64,000 nucleotides of DNA from NCBI RefSeq assembly GCF_008304605.1, contig NZ_PIJY01000030.1, forward strand, positions 1 to 64,000, read 5' to 3'. The DNA is from Oceanobacillus polygoni. Lineage in GTDB: Bacteria; Bacillota; Bacilli; Bacillales; Amphibacillaceae. A program made the position numbers and the translations under genes. Position 1 is the first letter of the stretch, and each line of letters starts with the position of its first letter. The notes under the pieces were generated by a model that saw only the letters and a list, made by a program, of their open reading frames with translations, made no database searches and was not told the DNA's origin. Of this stretch, positions 25,858-35,303 are shown piece after piece.

Positions 25858-26523
25858 TTAATTACTAGATATAAATTTTGTTATATAGCCAGAGTAATCT
25901 TTTAATGACTTTACAGCATACATAGCCAAGTCTATTGTTCGAATAAATTCGGTAGGTTCTGTAACGACATGACTAGCTTCTGCCTCAATTTCATTAATAC
26001 CAAACAAACTGCTTAAGGAGGAAGGCAAATTTAGTGGACTTCTTAATTTAACAACGATTTCGCTACCTGCTAACCCATTGTTGTATTGCACTTCACCAGT
26101 GGCTCCAGGCGGCAGTATATTCGTTGTAGCTCTTCCCAACTTTTGCTGTGGTAAACTACCACCACCTCCAGAACCAATTTGTATGGTTGCATTTCCCTTT
26201 GAGAATATATCAATTCCAAATTGGGATAGGAACTGATCACTTGTTAATCTCCAGTAAAGTCCATCTCCACCAGGAAAAGTAGTATATTTATCAAATTCCC
26301 CGGTATTAATGTCTTTATCACTGTTATCCCAAACAAATGCCAATCGTTCTGCTACTGTATTTGCACTGTAGTGCAGGACTGATTGCTGATAGATTATTAG
26401 TGCAAAAAAGATAAAACTTAAGGTCAAAAGTAACAATATCGGGAAAATAATGGATGCTTCGATCGTAAATGCTCCATGCTCATCCTTTTTAATTCTTTTT
26501 AAATATTTTTTCATGAATTGCAT
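25858..26523 (-). CDS. TadE-like pseudopilin
   Basis: A 221-aa protein with a basic leader and DEHGAFTIEASIIFPILLLL: cleavage after Gly, Glu at +5, then a hydrophobic helix. A Gly-rich stretch (GSGGGGSLPQ) lies mid-protein. The end (SLKDYSGYITKFISSN) is typical of TadE-like proteins in Gram-positive Tad loci. It lies between the Flp pilin gene and the large DUF5702-like gene. Confidence 0.86.
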   Translation of the reverse strand: MQFMKKYLKRIKKDEHGAFTIEASIIFPILLLLTLSFIFFALIIYQQSVLHYSANTVAERLAFVWDNSDKDINTGEFDKYTTFPGGDGLYWRLTSDQFLSQFGIDIFSKGNATIQIGSGGGGSLPQQKLGRATTNILPPGATGEVQYNNGLAGSEIVVKLRSPLNLPSSLSSLFGINEIEAEASHVVTEPTEFIRTIDLAMYAVKSLKDYSGYITKFISSN

Positions 26524-26617
26524 AATTTAAGTCCCCTCAAAAGGTTACTATTAATAGTTGTACGATTAACTAATAGTTTTCCATATCTAAAGTAACCATA
26601 AAAAACTAGAATTAATC

Positions 26618-26800
26618 TTATTGGAATTCACTAATATTATCGTCACCAAATTTTAATAGATCCTCAATCCAACCCATAATTCGGTCTCTAAAAAGCAATG
26701 CAATTACGACGATAACAGCTATAATTAACATAATCTCCAATGTCTGCAATCCTTCCTCATCATTCCAAAAGTTCTTGATCGATTCTTTAAGCATATTCAT
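26618..26800 (-). CDS. Flp1-type type IVb pilin
   Basis: The major pilin candidate: 60 aa, a leader ending NDEEG, then LQTLEIMLIIAVIVVIALLF with Glu at +5 and a single long hydrophobic helix, then a short acidic tail. Small size and the leader are typical of Flp1-like pilins in Bacillota. Cleavage by the A24 peptidases of this locus is expected. It sits between tadC and the first tadE, and about 95 bases separate it from the tadE start, space enough for a strong mRNA signal, though I see none that is clear. Confidence 0.88.
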   Translation of the reverse strand: MNMLKESIKNFWNDEEGLQTLEIMLIIAVIVVIALLFRDRIMGWIEDLLKFGDDNISEFQ

Positions 26801-26847
26801 TTGTTTTCCTCCTAAAATTCTATAATTTTATATTTTGAAACCTGTAC

Positions 26848-27711
26848 TTACAAAATGGTAAGTGCAGGATAACCAACAATGATCATAACCGCTACAAAGA
26901 TTAGTATGAGCGGAAATACAAGCTTAGAAGATGCCTCTTCCCCTTTTGTCTTGGAAATAGCCTTTCGTTTCTCCCATAATTCATGAGACAATTCTCGAAG
27001 TGCCAGAATTAAATCATTTCCACCCTTACGATAATTCAATAGAACTGTTGTAGTAAAAATCGAAATTTCCTGCACACCACACTTTTTACTTAAATCATTC
27101 AATACTTGATGAAAAGGTTCATTACTCACCATCTTATTTACTGTTTCTGTTAATTCTTTAATCAGCGGTGAATTCGGGTCATTTGTTTGCGTAACGCATC
27201 GGATTAATGCCTGCTGCACTGTTTCTCCGGCATTCACTAGCAAAATAATTTTATTCACTACTTCTGGAAGCTCCGTAAGAATCTTTTCCTTCCGCTCCTT
27301 TTCTTGACTTGAGAGCTTGCTAATCATCGCATATGGGATTAAAACAGTGAATAAAATCCCAACGATAAAGATCGTTACATCACCTTCAGCTAATAGCGTG
27401 AATAAAAATGTACCCAATAAACATACAAGGGACGTGGAAATTAGTTGCGCAACATACATTCTCGTATGCTGTAGTGCTGTTCGATTGCCATATAGACTTA
27501 TCATTTTCTGTTGTATCTTGGCAATTTGACTGTATAGCCGCTCCATAATCTTTAAATTATCGATAATAAATAATGATACTGGAGCCATAAACATTAATGG
27601 ATAGTCATTCTTAAAATCCTCCACAACTACATCATATTGCTTTCCAACTTTAACAGAAATTCCAAAATAGATACCAATAATTATTAAAGTTAATATCCCA
27701 TAGACCACCAT
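26848..27711 (-). CDS. tadC: Tad secretion inner-membrane protein TadC (T2SSF family)
   Basis: A 287-aa polytopic membrane protein: an N-terminal membrane segment, two central segments (about residues 90-130), a T2SSF helical domain with LPEVVNKIILLVNAGETVQQAL, and a C-terminal segment. It pairs with TadB as the platform on which the TadA ATPase acts. It starts 6 bases after tadB. Confidence 0.9.
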   Translation of the reverse strand: MVVYGILTLIIIGIYFGISVKVGKQYDVVVEDFKNDYPLMFMAPVSLFIIDNLKIMERLYSQIAKIQQKMISLYGNRTALQHTRMYVAQLISTSLVCLLGTFLFTLLAEGDVTIFIVGILFTVLIPYAMISKLSSQEKERKEKILTELPEVVNKIILLVNAGETVQQALIRCVTQTNDPNSPLIKELTETVNKMVSNEPFHQVLNDLSKKCGVQEISIFTTTVLLNYRKGGNDLILALRELSHELWEKRKAISKTKGEEASSKLVFPLILIFVAVMIIVGYPALTIL

Positions 27712-27717
27712 GCTTCA

Positions 27718-28665
27718 TCACACCTTAATATCCATAATTCGCTGCCCAAACCAATAGGAAAAAATAAGAAGCGCTAAACAAACAGTCATAATTAGCGGTC
27801 CGCCCGAGCTCCAATCATACATTGGAGCTAAGTAATCCTCTGCACTGTATTTCAATAATAAAATCATTCCAAGTGGTGCAACACTTAAAATTCGTGATTC
27901 GAATTTTTTTGATGCAACCATGACGGCAACTTCCTGCTGTATATCAATTTTTTCACTAATAATATCTGACGTTCTTCGAATAACTTCAACGAGATTCCCA
28001 CCCGACCGCTTACACGTAATGAAAACATCCGCAAAATTTTGAATATCTTCCATATCGGAACGGATACTAAAGTCTAAAATTGCATTCTCGATTGTTTCTC
28101 CATTCTCAATTCGTCGATTAATAATCTCGAACTCCTGAATAATTTCTGTATTCGGGTCTGGATATAAAAGATAAAGGTCTGATACAACTTCTTTAAAGCT
28201 ATTCTCGATTGACCTACCCGCTGCAAGCGAGGAGGACAACGAGGCAATTGCTTCTTTAAATTGCAGCTTTAATTTTTCCTTACGTTTTTCCAGGAGTGTT
28301 TTCTTCTGGATTTTCGGATAAAATAATCCAGCAGCTCCAAAGATAATCGCAGCTATAAAGCTTTCATAAAATAAATAACCGATAAAAGCGAAAAATATGA
28401 TTGCCAGTACTGCATAAAAGACATACTCTCTCTTCAAAAGGTGATACTTCGAGTAATCGACGAGATGTGACTCTATATGCTTATCTGTACGATGACGCAT
28501 TCGTTCCATAAAATGCTTCTTTTTTAATTGTTCGAGTTCTGTATTTTGGGCAACTTCATCCATCAGTTCCGTTTGATTTCCCTCTTGTTTCTTTCTTTTC
28601 GATACTGCGAAAATATACCCTGCTACTAAAGCAACCAGCAGGATAACTAGAATAATATCCGTCAT
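27718..28665 (-). CDS. tadB: Tad secretion inner-membrane protein TadB (T2SSF family)
   Basis: A 315-aa platform protein with an N-terminal membrane segment, two segments at about residues 80-120, a T2SSF domain (ASLSSSLAAGRSIENSFKEV, about residues 144-163), and two C-terminal segments. It lies directly after the ATPase gene with only four bases between, the standard tadA-tadB-tadC order. Confidence 0.9.
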   Translation of the reverse strand: MTDIILVILLVALVAGYIFAVSKRKKQEGNQTELMDEVAQNTELEQLKKKHFMERMRHRTDKHIESHLVDYSKYHLLKREYVFYAVLAIIFFAFIGYLFYESFIAAIIFGAAGLFYPKIQKKTLLEKRKEKLKLQFKEAIASLSSSLAAGRSIENSFKEVVSDLYLLYPDPNTEIIQEFEIINRRIENGETIENAILDFSIRSDMEDIQNFADVFITCKRSGGNLVEVIRRTSDIISEKIDIQQEVAVMVASKKFESRILSVAPLGMILLLKYSAEDYLAPMYDWSSGGPLIMTVCLALLIFSYWFGQRIMDIKV

Positions 28666-28669
28666 AGCA

Positions 28670-29914
28670 TCACCCGCTTACCTTTTCAAGATCTACTTCG
28701 ATACCTGCAAGATTCGCTTTCGACTGGTTAACCAGATTGTTACCTGTAGAAACTAGTTTGCCAATTACTTCACCATTCTCTTTTTCTCCTTCTTCTACAA
28801 ACTCATAAAGTGGATTTAAGAGGACTTCCCCATTTTCAACACCAAGCACTTCGCTTATAGCGACAATTTTCCTTGAATTATCTCGCAACCGCATTAAGTG
28901 AATCATAATATCAATTGCTGAGGAAATTTGCTTACGAATTACTTCAACCGGTAGCGTCGCACCATTCAGTACCATTGTCTCAAGCCTGCTCAGCATATCT
29001 TTTACAGAGTTAGCGTGACCAGTGGAAAGTGAACCATCATGTCCAGTGTTCATCGCCTGCAGCATATCAAGCGCTTCTGCACCACGTACCTCACCGACAA
29101 TAATTCGATCAGGCCGCATACGTAAGGAAGATTTGATCAAATCACGAATTGTAATTTCTCCCTTTCCTTCCGTATTTGCATTACGAGTTTCCAAACTTAC
29201 AAGATTCGGAACATTTTTAATTTGCAATTCAGCTGAATCCTCAATTGTAATGATCCGTTCGTCTTGTGGAATAAAGTTTGATAACACGTTTAGGAATGTT
29301 GTTTTTCCCGATCCAGTACCTCCACCGATAAAAATATTGTATTTCGAAACAACAAGCTTCCTTAGAAATTCAGCTGCTTCCTCTGAAATCGAATCATATT
29401 TGATTAAATCTTCAATGAGCAGTGGTTTGTCTGGAAATTTCCGTATTGTCATTACTGGACCTTTCAATGCAATTGGTGGTAGAACAACATTTACCCTGGA
29501 ACCGTCTTGTAGTCTAGCATCGACTATTGGTGAGGATTCATTAACGACCCGATCGACTTTTGATACAATGGATTGAATAATATCCTCCAGTTTTTGCTCA
29601 CTTTCAAACTGAATATCTACTTGTGTAGTTGAACCAAATCGTTCGATAAAAATTTCCTTATGATTATTGATCATAATCTCGGTAATTGTTTTATCATCGA
29701 TTAATGGTTGTAACACGTCATATCCACGAAATGAATTATAAATTCGCTCAACCAAATATTTGATTTCGACAGACTTTAAAGAATGTTCTTTCGCATAGTC
29801 AAAGACTGCAACTTCCACATATTCTTTTAACTCTTCATTCGTAATCGAGTGCATTAAATCAAGAGTTTCACGAAGCTGCTGAATGAGTTTTTTCACAACT
29901 TGTTCTTTATCCAA
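28670..29914 (-). CDS. tadA: Tad pilus assembly ATPase TadA (CpaF)
   Basis: Secretion ATPase of the VirB11/GspE family, 414 aa, that powers type IVb pilus assembly. Walker A is GGGTGSGKTTFLNV (about residue 197), followed by the Asp box region IITIEDSAELQI, Walker B RPDRIIVGEVRGAEALDM, and the His box STGHANSVKDML. The first codons overlap the end of the tadZ-like gene by eight bases. Confidence 0.95.
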   Translation of the reverse strand: MDKEQVVKKLIQQLRETLDLMHSITNEELKEYVEVAVFDYAKEHSLKSVEIKYLVERIYNSFRGYDVLQPLIDDKTITEIMINNHKEIFIERFGSTTQVDIQFESEQKLEDIIQSIVSKVDRVVNESSPIVDARLQDGSRVNVVLPPIALKGPVMTIRKFPDKPLLIEDLIKYDSISEEAAEFLRKLVVSKYNIFIGGGTGSGKTTFLNVLSNFIPQDERIITIEDSAELQIKNVPNLVSLETRNANTEGKGEITIRDLIKSSLRMRPDRIIVGEVRGAEALDMLQAMNTGHDGSLSTGHANSVKDMLSRLETMVLNGATLPVEVIRKQISSAIDIMIHLMRLRDNSRKIVAISEVLGVENGEVLLNPLYEFVEEGEKENGEVIGKLVSTGNNLVNQSKANLAGIEVDLEKVSG

Positions 29915-31049
29915 TGGTTGAAACCCCCTCCAGTTCGACTAAAATCTTATCGTGAATAATGGATTGAAGTTCCTGATTAAATTGTTCATTCCCCAATATT
30001 TCGGAGCTGGATTGCATCGTTACCCAGTTTTCTATAAACGGGAGATAGCCTTCAACGGTAACGCCAGATTCTTCCATCGTACCTATCATCGAACCCGTAT
30101 ACTTATTTAAAAGTACTGTCAGCTTATCCTTAACGACGTTCTCCTTACCAATTAACTTCATTTCCTCATCAAAAAATGATTTTGTTTTTAATAAACTTTG
30201 GACATCGTTTGCAATTGGCCAGATGATCTGGTCGCATTCTTTGATAGCCGCTATGTTTCTTTCGTGTAAGGAACTATCAAGATCGACGACAATATAATCA
30301 TAAGCTCCCGTTTCAACAATTCCATTAATTAATCGCTTTACGTCTGCTTCATTGAATTCAAGTAGCTCATCCGCACTAATCGCAATATCAAAATAATCAA
30401 CCATGGAATAAGCATCGTATTTTTTCAATGCTTCAATTTTAGACAAAAGCTGAGGTGATTCTGCTTTTACATAATAAAATATTTGCAGTGACGGATTATC
30501 TTCAGCAGATGTAAAATATAGTCTTGTTGTATTTAACAGCTCAAGATTTAAATAAAATACTTTTGCATGATTAAGCGCCAACTGTTTACTTAGATTTGTA
30601 GCAATTGTCGTCTTACCACTTCCTCCGATTGGAGAATAAACCGATAGAACTTTTGTTTTCTTGCTTCTGGCCAGTAACTTACCAGCTGATTGGTTTCGCT
30701 CATAGTAGATTGCAAGGATACTGGAAATCAGTTGATTTAACCGTTGATAACGAAACACCGATTCCATTGAATCCTTGCTTGTCGATAACTGATCATCTTC
30801 AAGTAAAATTGTGCATGTTTCAAGAGCTATATTAAGCTTTGGTTCATATAGCTCTGGACTAATTAACAGAATATCGATTAAGTCTCCCCGGCTAAGATAG
30901 GATTCCAGTTTCTCCTGTTCAGAAAAATATGTAACGATAAATCGTGACGCTTCCTCTGATATGCGCAAAAAGGCTGATAATGATTCCATATAGCTACTAT
31001 TATGGTCTGCCACGACAATTCGTATTTTTTTCAATTCATTCACCACCAC
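29907..31049 (-). CDS. tadZ: TadZ/CpaE-like ATPase with receiver-like N-terminus
   Basis: A 380-aa protein that should place the pilus apparatus in the cell. Residues 1-120 look like a degenerate response-regulator receiver (IRIVVADHNSSYMESL). From about 130 there is a MinD/ParA-type ATPase with a modified Walker A, SPIGGSGKTTIATNLSKQLA, and a later DYIVVDLDSSL. It is the first gene of the Tad operon. The start is one of three tandem GTG codons at 31041-31049, and the choice is open because the ribosome site is weak. Confidence 0.88.
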   Translation of the reverse strand: MVVNELKKIRIVVADHNSSYMESLSAFLRISEEASRFIVTYFSEQEKLESYLSRGDLIDILLISPELYEPKLNIALETCTILLEDDQLSTSKDSMESVFRYQRLNQLISSILAIYYERNQSAGKLLARSKKTKVLSVYSPIGGSGKTTIATNLSKQLALNHAKVFYLNLELLNTTRLYFTSAEDNPSLQIFYYVKAESPQLLSKIEALKKYDAYSMVDYFDIAISADELLEFNEADVKRLINGIVETGAYDYIVVDLDSSLHERNIAAIKECDQIIWPIANDVQSLLKTKSFFDEEMKLIGKENVVKDKLTVLLNKYTGSMIGTMEESGVTVEGYLPFIENWVTMQSSSEILGNEQFNQELQSIIHDKILVELEGVSTIG

Positions 31050-31636
31050 ATTAATTAATGCCTTCTCTTTTTCTCACATAATATTACTAAAACTGTCACA
31101 TAATTTTAAGGGGTTTTACCAAAAACAGTTATTTAGTCCTGGTTTAGTTCGGGCTTTATCTTGAATTTAAGATAAGGGGATATATTAAATTTAAGATATA
31201 TCCATTAAATACATATGTTTTTCCTTTTAAATCAATTATCGTACGTTTATTAGCCGTTAATTGAAAAAAACATAAAAATAATGAAGGTTTTATCTTGTTT
31301 TCGAAAAATATTTCATATTCTGCATTGGAATAATAAGGAATTATATAATCGTATATGTGTAGATCAAATTGACTAGTTAGTGATAATTAGCTGAATTTTT
31401 TCGGGAATGTAACGAAAATGTAACATAAACGACATGTTTTTTAATATTAATTCTCGTGCAAAAATCGCTTTTTGACAGTGATTTATTAGCAAATTCGTAA
31501 TCACTAACAATTAAAATTTTATTCTGTTAATTTTAAATACCCAAATATCTATCGAAATAAACAGTATATAAGTAGCATCCGAATTCGTTCATCTTATGAT
31601 AATATGAAAATATTGACATAGATTAAGGGAGGAAAT
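31050..31636. other. 587-base intergenic region between tadZ and the TcaA-like gene
   Basis: Very AT-rich, with no credible gene. It must hold the promoters for two divergent genes. The visible structure is a pair of adjacent dyads at 31156-31203. I could not assign a convincing sigma-A promoter on either side; a TTGACA at 31472 lacks a good -10. Confidence 0.5.
31156..31203. promoter_or_regulatory. Two adjacent dyads upstream of the Tad operon
   Basis: 31156-31175 has 7-base arms TTATCTT and AAGATAA around GAATTT. 31178-31203 has 8-base arms GGATATAT and ATATATCC. Both contain AATTTAAGATA in their right half. They lie about 110-155 bases upstream of the tadZ start and could be sites for a regulator or RNA hairpins of a leader. 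Confidence 0.45.
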
Positions 31637-33064
31637 ATGTTTATGAAGTGTCCGAATTGTAGCCACGAACTTTCCGGGAAAAAGAAATTCTGTCCCGAAT
31701 GTGGGGCTAACGTTTCAGAACAAAAAGCACCAAGAAATAAGAAAATGTTTCTATTCATAGGAGCAATTATCGGGGTATTTTTAATTGCAGCCATCAGTTT
31801 GTATGTAGTTGGAAACAAGTCTTTTGGTACAGAACAAAGCATATCTGCTTTCGAAGAGGCTGTTGCTAATGAAGATACAGCAAAACTGAAGTCCTTACTC
31901 GTTCCAGCTGTTGAGTCATTTGAAATAACCGAGGAAAATACAAGCGCATTTATCAATTATCTTCATTCTAATCCAGATTCACTAGATGAGCTTACTTCCA
32001 GATTTCATAGTCAAGCAGAATTTATCAATCAAACCGACGGAAATAATGGTACTGCATACATGGATGATGTCTATGCGACCTTAAACCTTATCCAGGATGG
32101 TAAGGCATGGTTATTATTTGATGAATACAAGTTTGAAGTTATCCCTGCTATGATTACACTAGGAGCAGAGAATGAAAACATTACATTATCCATAAATGAA
32201 GAGGAAGTTGCTACTACAACGGAGGAAACATTTGAAGAGAGTTTCGGTCCATTTATGCCTGGAATATACGCTGTTCACGCTTTATTTGATAATACATATG
32301 TAACGGCAGAGCAAAGTGGTGAGCTTGAACTCTTTAATAATCGCCAGCAAGCAGCGCTACACAATTTTGATCTTCCGCTTGCACCGGTTACCGCACACGC
32401 TCTTGAGGATGATTTTACGTTATATATTAACGATGAAGAATCTGACATTACGATTGCAGAAGGCGAACAATCCATTGGAACCTTTCCAAATGACGGTTCC
32501 GTTTCCTTAGATATTAGAAAAGATTATCCATGGGGAGAGGTAAAGAGTGAAGAGGTTACAATTGATAGTGACCATGTGAGCTTTAACAAGCTTCATGCGT
32601 TAAATGAAGAAGCCCTTCATGCGTTAATGGAACAACTGAATGAAACAATTGCACAGTATCAAGTAGCACTTTCTGAAAGAGATGCTTCCCTATTAACTGA
32701 TGGCATTACAGATAATTTCAAAGAAAGCTTAGAAGATCAAATTGACGACGTAGAAAAGAAAAAATCAGATTATACTGGAAAACTTGTTCACACTACATTC
32801 GATATGTCAAAAGTGAGCGATCCACAATTTGATGAAGATCATGATGCCTACTCAATTGAATTTTATGTTCACCATGTTTTCCATGAACCAAACAGCAACC
32901 TAGGTTGGCTATTACGCGATAATGATGAGGACCATTACACAAGATCGAGAAAACTAACTGTCATTTATGATGAAGATGCAGGAGAATGGAAACTTGATTC
33001 CAATGTAAATGAATACTTCATTATTATTGATTCTCAAGCTGAGGAATTTGAAATAGACGAGTAA
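31637..33064 (+). CDS. TcaA-like zinc-ribbon membrane protein
   Basis: A 475-aa protein with an N-terminal zinc ribbon (CPNCSHEL then FCPECGANV, residues 5-26), a membrane segment (about residues 36-57) and a large extracellular part. That part holds a first helical domain, beta-rich repeats and a C-terminal NTF2-like domain that ends in an acidic tail. This is the plan of staphylococcal TcaA and Bacillus YvbJ. TcaA is linked to glycopeptide sensitivity and wall metabolism in staphylococci; any such role here is inference. ATG at 31637 or 31643 are both possible with the GGAGG site. It is divergent from the Tad operon. Confidence 0.82.
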   Translation: MFMKCPNCSHELSGKKKFCPECGANVSEQKAPRNKKMFLFIGAIIGVFLIAAISLYVVGNKSFGTEQSISAFEEAVANEDTAKLKSLLVPAVESFEITEENTSAFINYLHSNPDSLDELTSRFHSQAEFINQTDGNNGTAYMDDVYATLNLIQDGKAWLLFDEYKFEVIPAMITLGAENENITLSINEEEVATTTEETFEESFGPFMPGIYAVHALFDNTYVTAEQSGELELFNNRQQAALHNFDLPLAPVTAHALEDDFTLYINDEESDITIAEGEQSIGTFPNDGSVSLDIRKDYPWGEVKSEEVTIDSDHVSFNKLHALNEEALHALMEQLNETIAQYQVALSERDASLLTDGITDNFKESLEDQIDDVEKKKSDYTGKLVHTTFDMSKVSDPQFDEDHDAYSIEFYVHHVFHEPNSNLGWLLRDNDEDHYTRSRKLTVIYDEDAGEWKLDSNVNEYFIIIDSQAEEFEIDE

Positions 33065-33070
33065 GATGAA

Positions 33071-33114
33071 GGGTGTCATATGTAAGTGTTTAACTTAGAT
33101 ATGACACCCTTTTA
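33071..33114 (+). terminator. Terminator after the TcaA-like gene
   Basis: GGGTGTCATATG-type arm at 33071 pairs with the ATGACACCC arm ending at 33109, followed by TTTT. It lies a few bases after the stop. Confidence 0.85.
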
Positions 33115-33178
33115 GTATTTTCCTTGATCTCCCTTGGAGAAATAAACATTTTATACCGAACAAACTTATTCAATAAAA

Positions 33179-33217
33179 ATAGTGGGTACCATTGTCCCTA
33201 GACACGGTATCCACTAT
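33179..33217 (-). terminator. Terminator after greA
   Basis: Arms ATAGTGGGTACC and GGTATCCACTAT pair with one G-U mismatch type change; on the minus strand they are followed by five T. It ends the mltG-yrrM-udk-greA transcript. Confidence 0.85.
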
Positions 33218-33243
33218 CCGTTTTAAAACCAATTTATTACTTA

Positions 33244-33720
33244 CTACTCCACCTTCGTAATTTTAACTTGAATATCGCCACCAGGAGTTGCTACTGCTAC
33301 CTCTGTTCCAATTTCATGACCTAATAAGCTCTTTGCCATTGGAGAATCATTGGAAATCTTGCCTTCAAACGGATCTGCTTCAGCACTTCCAACAATCGTA
33401 TAGGTTTCTTCATCACCATCAGGTAATTCTACAAATGTTACCGTTTTACCTAATGAAACAATGTCTGGATTATCATTATCATTTTCAATGATGACTGCAT
33501 TTCGAATCATTTTCTCCACTTGCGTAATGCGTTGCTCAACAAAAGCTTGGTCATCTTTTGCTGCATCATATTCGGAGTTCTCTGATAGGTCGCCAAAGTC
33601 TCGAGCAACTTTAATACGTTCCACAACCTCTTGACGTCTATCTGTTTTCAAATAATGTAATTCCTTCTCTAATTTTTCTTTCCCCTCTTGGGTCATGTAA
33701 TAACTTTTCTCTACAACCAT
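33244..33720 (-). CDS. greA: Transcription elongation factor GreA
   Basis: Cleavage factor that rescues backtracked RNA polymerase. The 158-aa length is standard, with an N-terminal coiled coil ([30 protein letters not shown] at the tip) and a C-terminal FKBP-like domain ([19 protein letters not shown]). I chose the ATG at 33720 because of its GGAG site and match to GreA length. In B. subtilis yrrS and pbpI would follow downstream; here the Tad island intervenes. Confidence 0.97.
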   Translation of the reverse strand: MVVEKSYYMTQEGKEKLEKELHYLKTDRRQEVVERIKVARDFGDLSENSEYDAAKDDQAFVEQRITQVEKMIRNAVIIENDNDNPDIVSLGKTVTFVELPDGDEETYTIVGSAEADPFEGKISNDSPMAKSLLGHEIGTEVAVATPGGDIQVKITKVE

Positions 33721-33850
33721 TCCAAACACTCCTTCTTTTCACTATACAAATAAAAATAAGCGTTAAAGCTTATGCACACGATTAAAAAAATATACTAAAC
33801 ATTACTATGGCAGATTTGTAACCGTTTTTCAATCTTTTTGTTTTAGAGGA

Positions 33851-33930
33851 AGTTCAAAAAGTCCGGTGAAAATGATACATCAAATTTCTCCTTTGACGAG
33901 AGCGGAACTTCTTGATCTTTTTAATCCTCC
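33851..33930 (-). repeat. Short copy of dispersed non-coding repeat
   Basis: AGTTCAAAAAGTCCGGTGAAAATG at its left is the reverse complement of the right end of the elements at 40667 and 48264. CTTTTTAATCCTCC at its right matches the complement of their left end. The middle is shortened to about 40 bases. It lies between udk and greA. Confidence 0.7.
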
Positions 33931-33946
33931 AATTTAAACTTACTCT

Positions 33947-34573
33947 TTATTTCTTAGCTAAGATTGTTTCGATTTTAGAAGCCATTATATCAATGGCGAC
34001 ATGGTTTTGTCCACCTTCAGGAATTATAATATCTGCGTATCGCTTTGACGGCTCAATAAATTGCAAGTGAGCCGGTCGTACACTGTTAATGTACTGGTCG
34101 ATAACGGAATCTAATGAACGACCTCTTTCCTTAATATCCCTTAATAATCGACGGATAATACGAAGGTCGGCATCTGTATCAACAAATACTTTAATATCCA
34201 TTAAATCAACAAGCCGAGGATCTTCTAGTATTAAAATTCCTTCAACAATAATGACTTCTTTCGGTTCTACATCGATTACCTCATCTGATCGTGTATGAAT
34301 TTTATAATCATAAACAGGCTTTTCGATAGGCTTATGATTCATTAAATCACGTAAATGCTCAATTAACAAATCATTATCAAATGCTAACGGATGATCATAA
34401 TTTGTGTTTAATCTTTCTTCTAATGGAAGATGACTTTGATCTTTATAATAATAATCTTGTTCAATAACAAGAATAGTCTTATCTGTAAAGCGTTGACAGA
34501 TGGAACGTGTAACAGATGTTTTTCCGCTGCCACTTCCTCCTGCTACGCCGATAACTACTGGCTTATCCCTCAC
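33947..34573 (-). CDS. udk: Uridine kinase
   Basis: Phosphorylates uridine and cytidine with ATP or GTP in pyrimidine salvage. The 208-aa P-loop protein has [17 protein letters not shown] at its N-terminus and the nucleoside-binding YDHPLAFD and IHTRSDE segments. It overlaps the start region of the neighbouring yrrM gene end by eleven bases and precedes greA, as in B. subtilis. Confidence 0.97.
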   Translation of the reverse strand: MRDKPVVIGVAGGSGSGKTSVTRSICQRFTDKTILVIEQDYYYKDQSHLPLEERLNTNYDHPLAFDNDLLIEHLRDLMNHKPIEKPVYDYKIHTRSDEVIDVEPKEVIIVEGILILEDPRLVDLMDIKVFVDTDADLRIIRRLLRDIKERGRSLDSVIDQYINSVRPAHLQFIEPSKRYADIIIPEGGQNHVAIDIMASKIETILAKK

Positions 34574-35231
34574 GAAAAAGCACCTCTTCTTCTTTCATTT
34601 TATAACTTACTGCTACCCCATCACCGATTGGTAAAATCGTTGTTTTGAAGTCAGGGTGGTTCATTAGCATCTCATTATAATTCCTTATTTTTTCTACCAT
34701 TTTCTGATAACGCTTTGGAACATCGACAGGGTTAGCAACGTACCCTCTGAATAATACGTTATCCGAAATGATAACACCGTTTGGATTTAACATTGGGTTA
34801 GCAAGCTCAAAAAAGCGCTCATATTGACCCTTCGCAGCATCAATAAATATCATGTCAAATCGCTTTCCTTGACTTGCTAACTCTGGAAGCTTGTCTAACG
34901 CATCACCCTGTATCACGTTGATTTGCTGTTGCTTGTTTAACGATTTAATATTCTTTACTGCTTGAAGATAACGTTGTTCGTCTTTTTCAATTGTTATAAT
35001 GTAAGAGTTTGAACTCGCTGCTTGCATGCGTAATGCAGAATATCCAATCGCAGTACCGACTTCTAAAATTTGCTTGGGACAAGTCAGCCGAACAAGCTGT
35101 GCTACAAAATTCATCCCTGCTCTATCCATAATCGGCACACGGTCTGTCTTTGCTTCCGATTCTAGTCGGGTTATCCAATCTTCTTGTTCCGGTAATATAG
35201 CTGTTAAATAGCTTGTTAGCTCTTCGTTCAT
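34563..35231 (-). CDS. yrrM: O-methyltransferase YrrM (tRNA wobble uridine methyltransferase TrmR-like)
   Basis: SAM-dependent methyltransferase of about 222 aa with [15 protein letters not shown] (SAM motif I), [10 protein letters not shown] and [14 protein letters not shown]. subtilis YrrM (TrmR) methylates 5-hydroxyuridine in tRNA wobble positions (family knowledge). The ATG at 35231 has an AGAGG site; the longer frame lacks one. The peptidase genes yrrN and yrrO that separate it from udk in B. subtilis are absent. Confidence 0.9.
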   Translation of the reverse strand: MNEELTSYLTAILPEQEDWITRLESEAKTDRVPIMDRAGMNFVAQLVRLTCPKQILEVGTAIGYSALRMQAASSNSYIITIEKDEQRYLQAVKNIKSLNKQQQINVIQGDALDKLPELASQGKRFDMIFIDAAKGQYERFFELANPMLNPNGVIISDNVLFRGYVANPVDVPKRYQKMVEKIRNYNEMLMNHPDFKTTILPIGDGVAVSYKMKEEEVLFREG

Positions 35232-35303
35232 AGTTATAACCTCTTTATTCAATATGCTTATAAAAACGGGAAATGTGAAATACCATTTCACATTTCCGGG
35301 TGA

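Noticed and set aside
29022..29576. 184-codon plus-strand frame opposite tadA
   Set aside because: It mirrors the codon pattern of the strongly supported tadA gene and has no recognisable domain.
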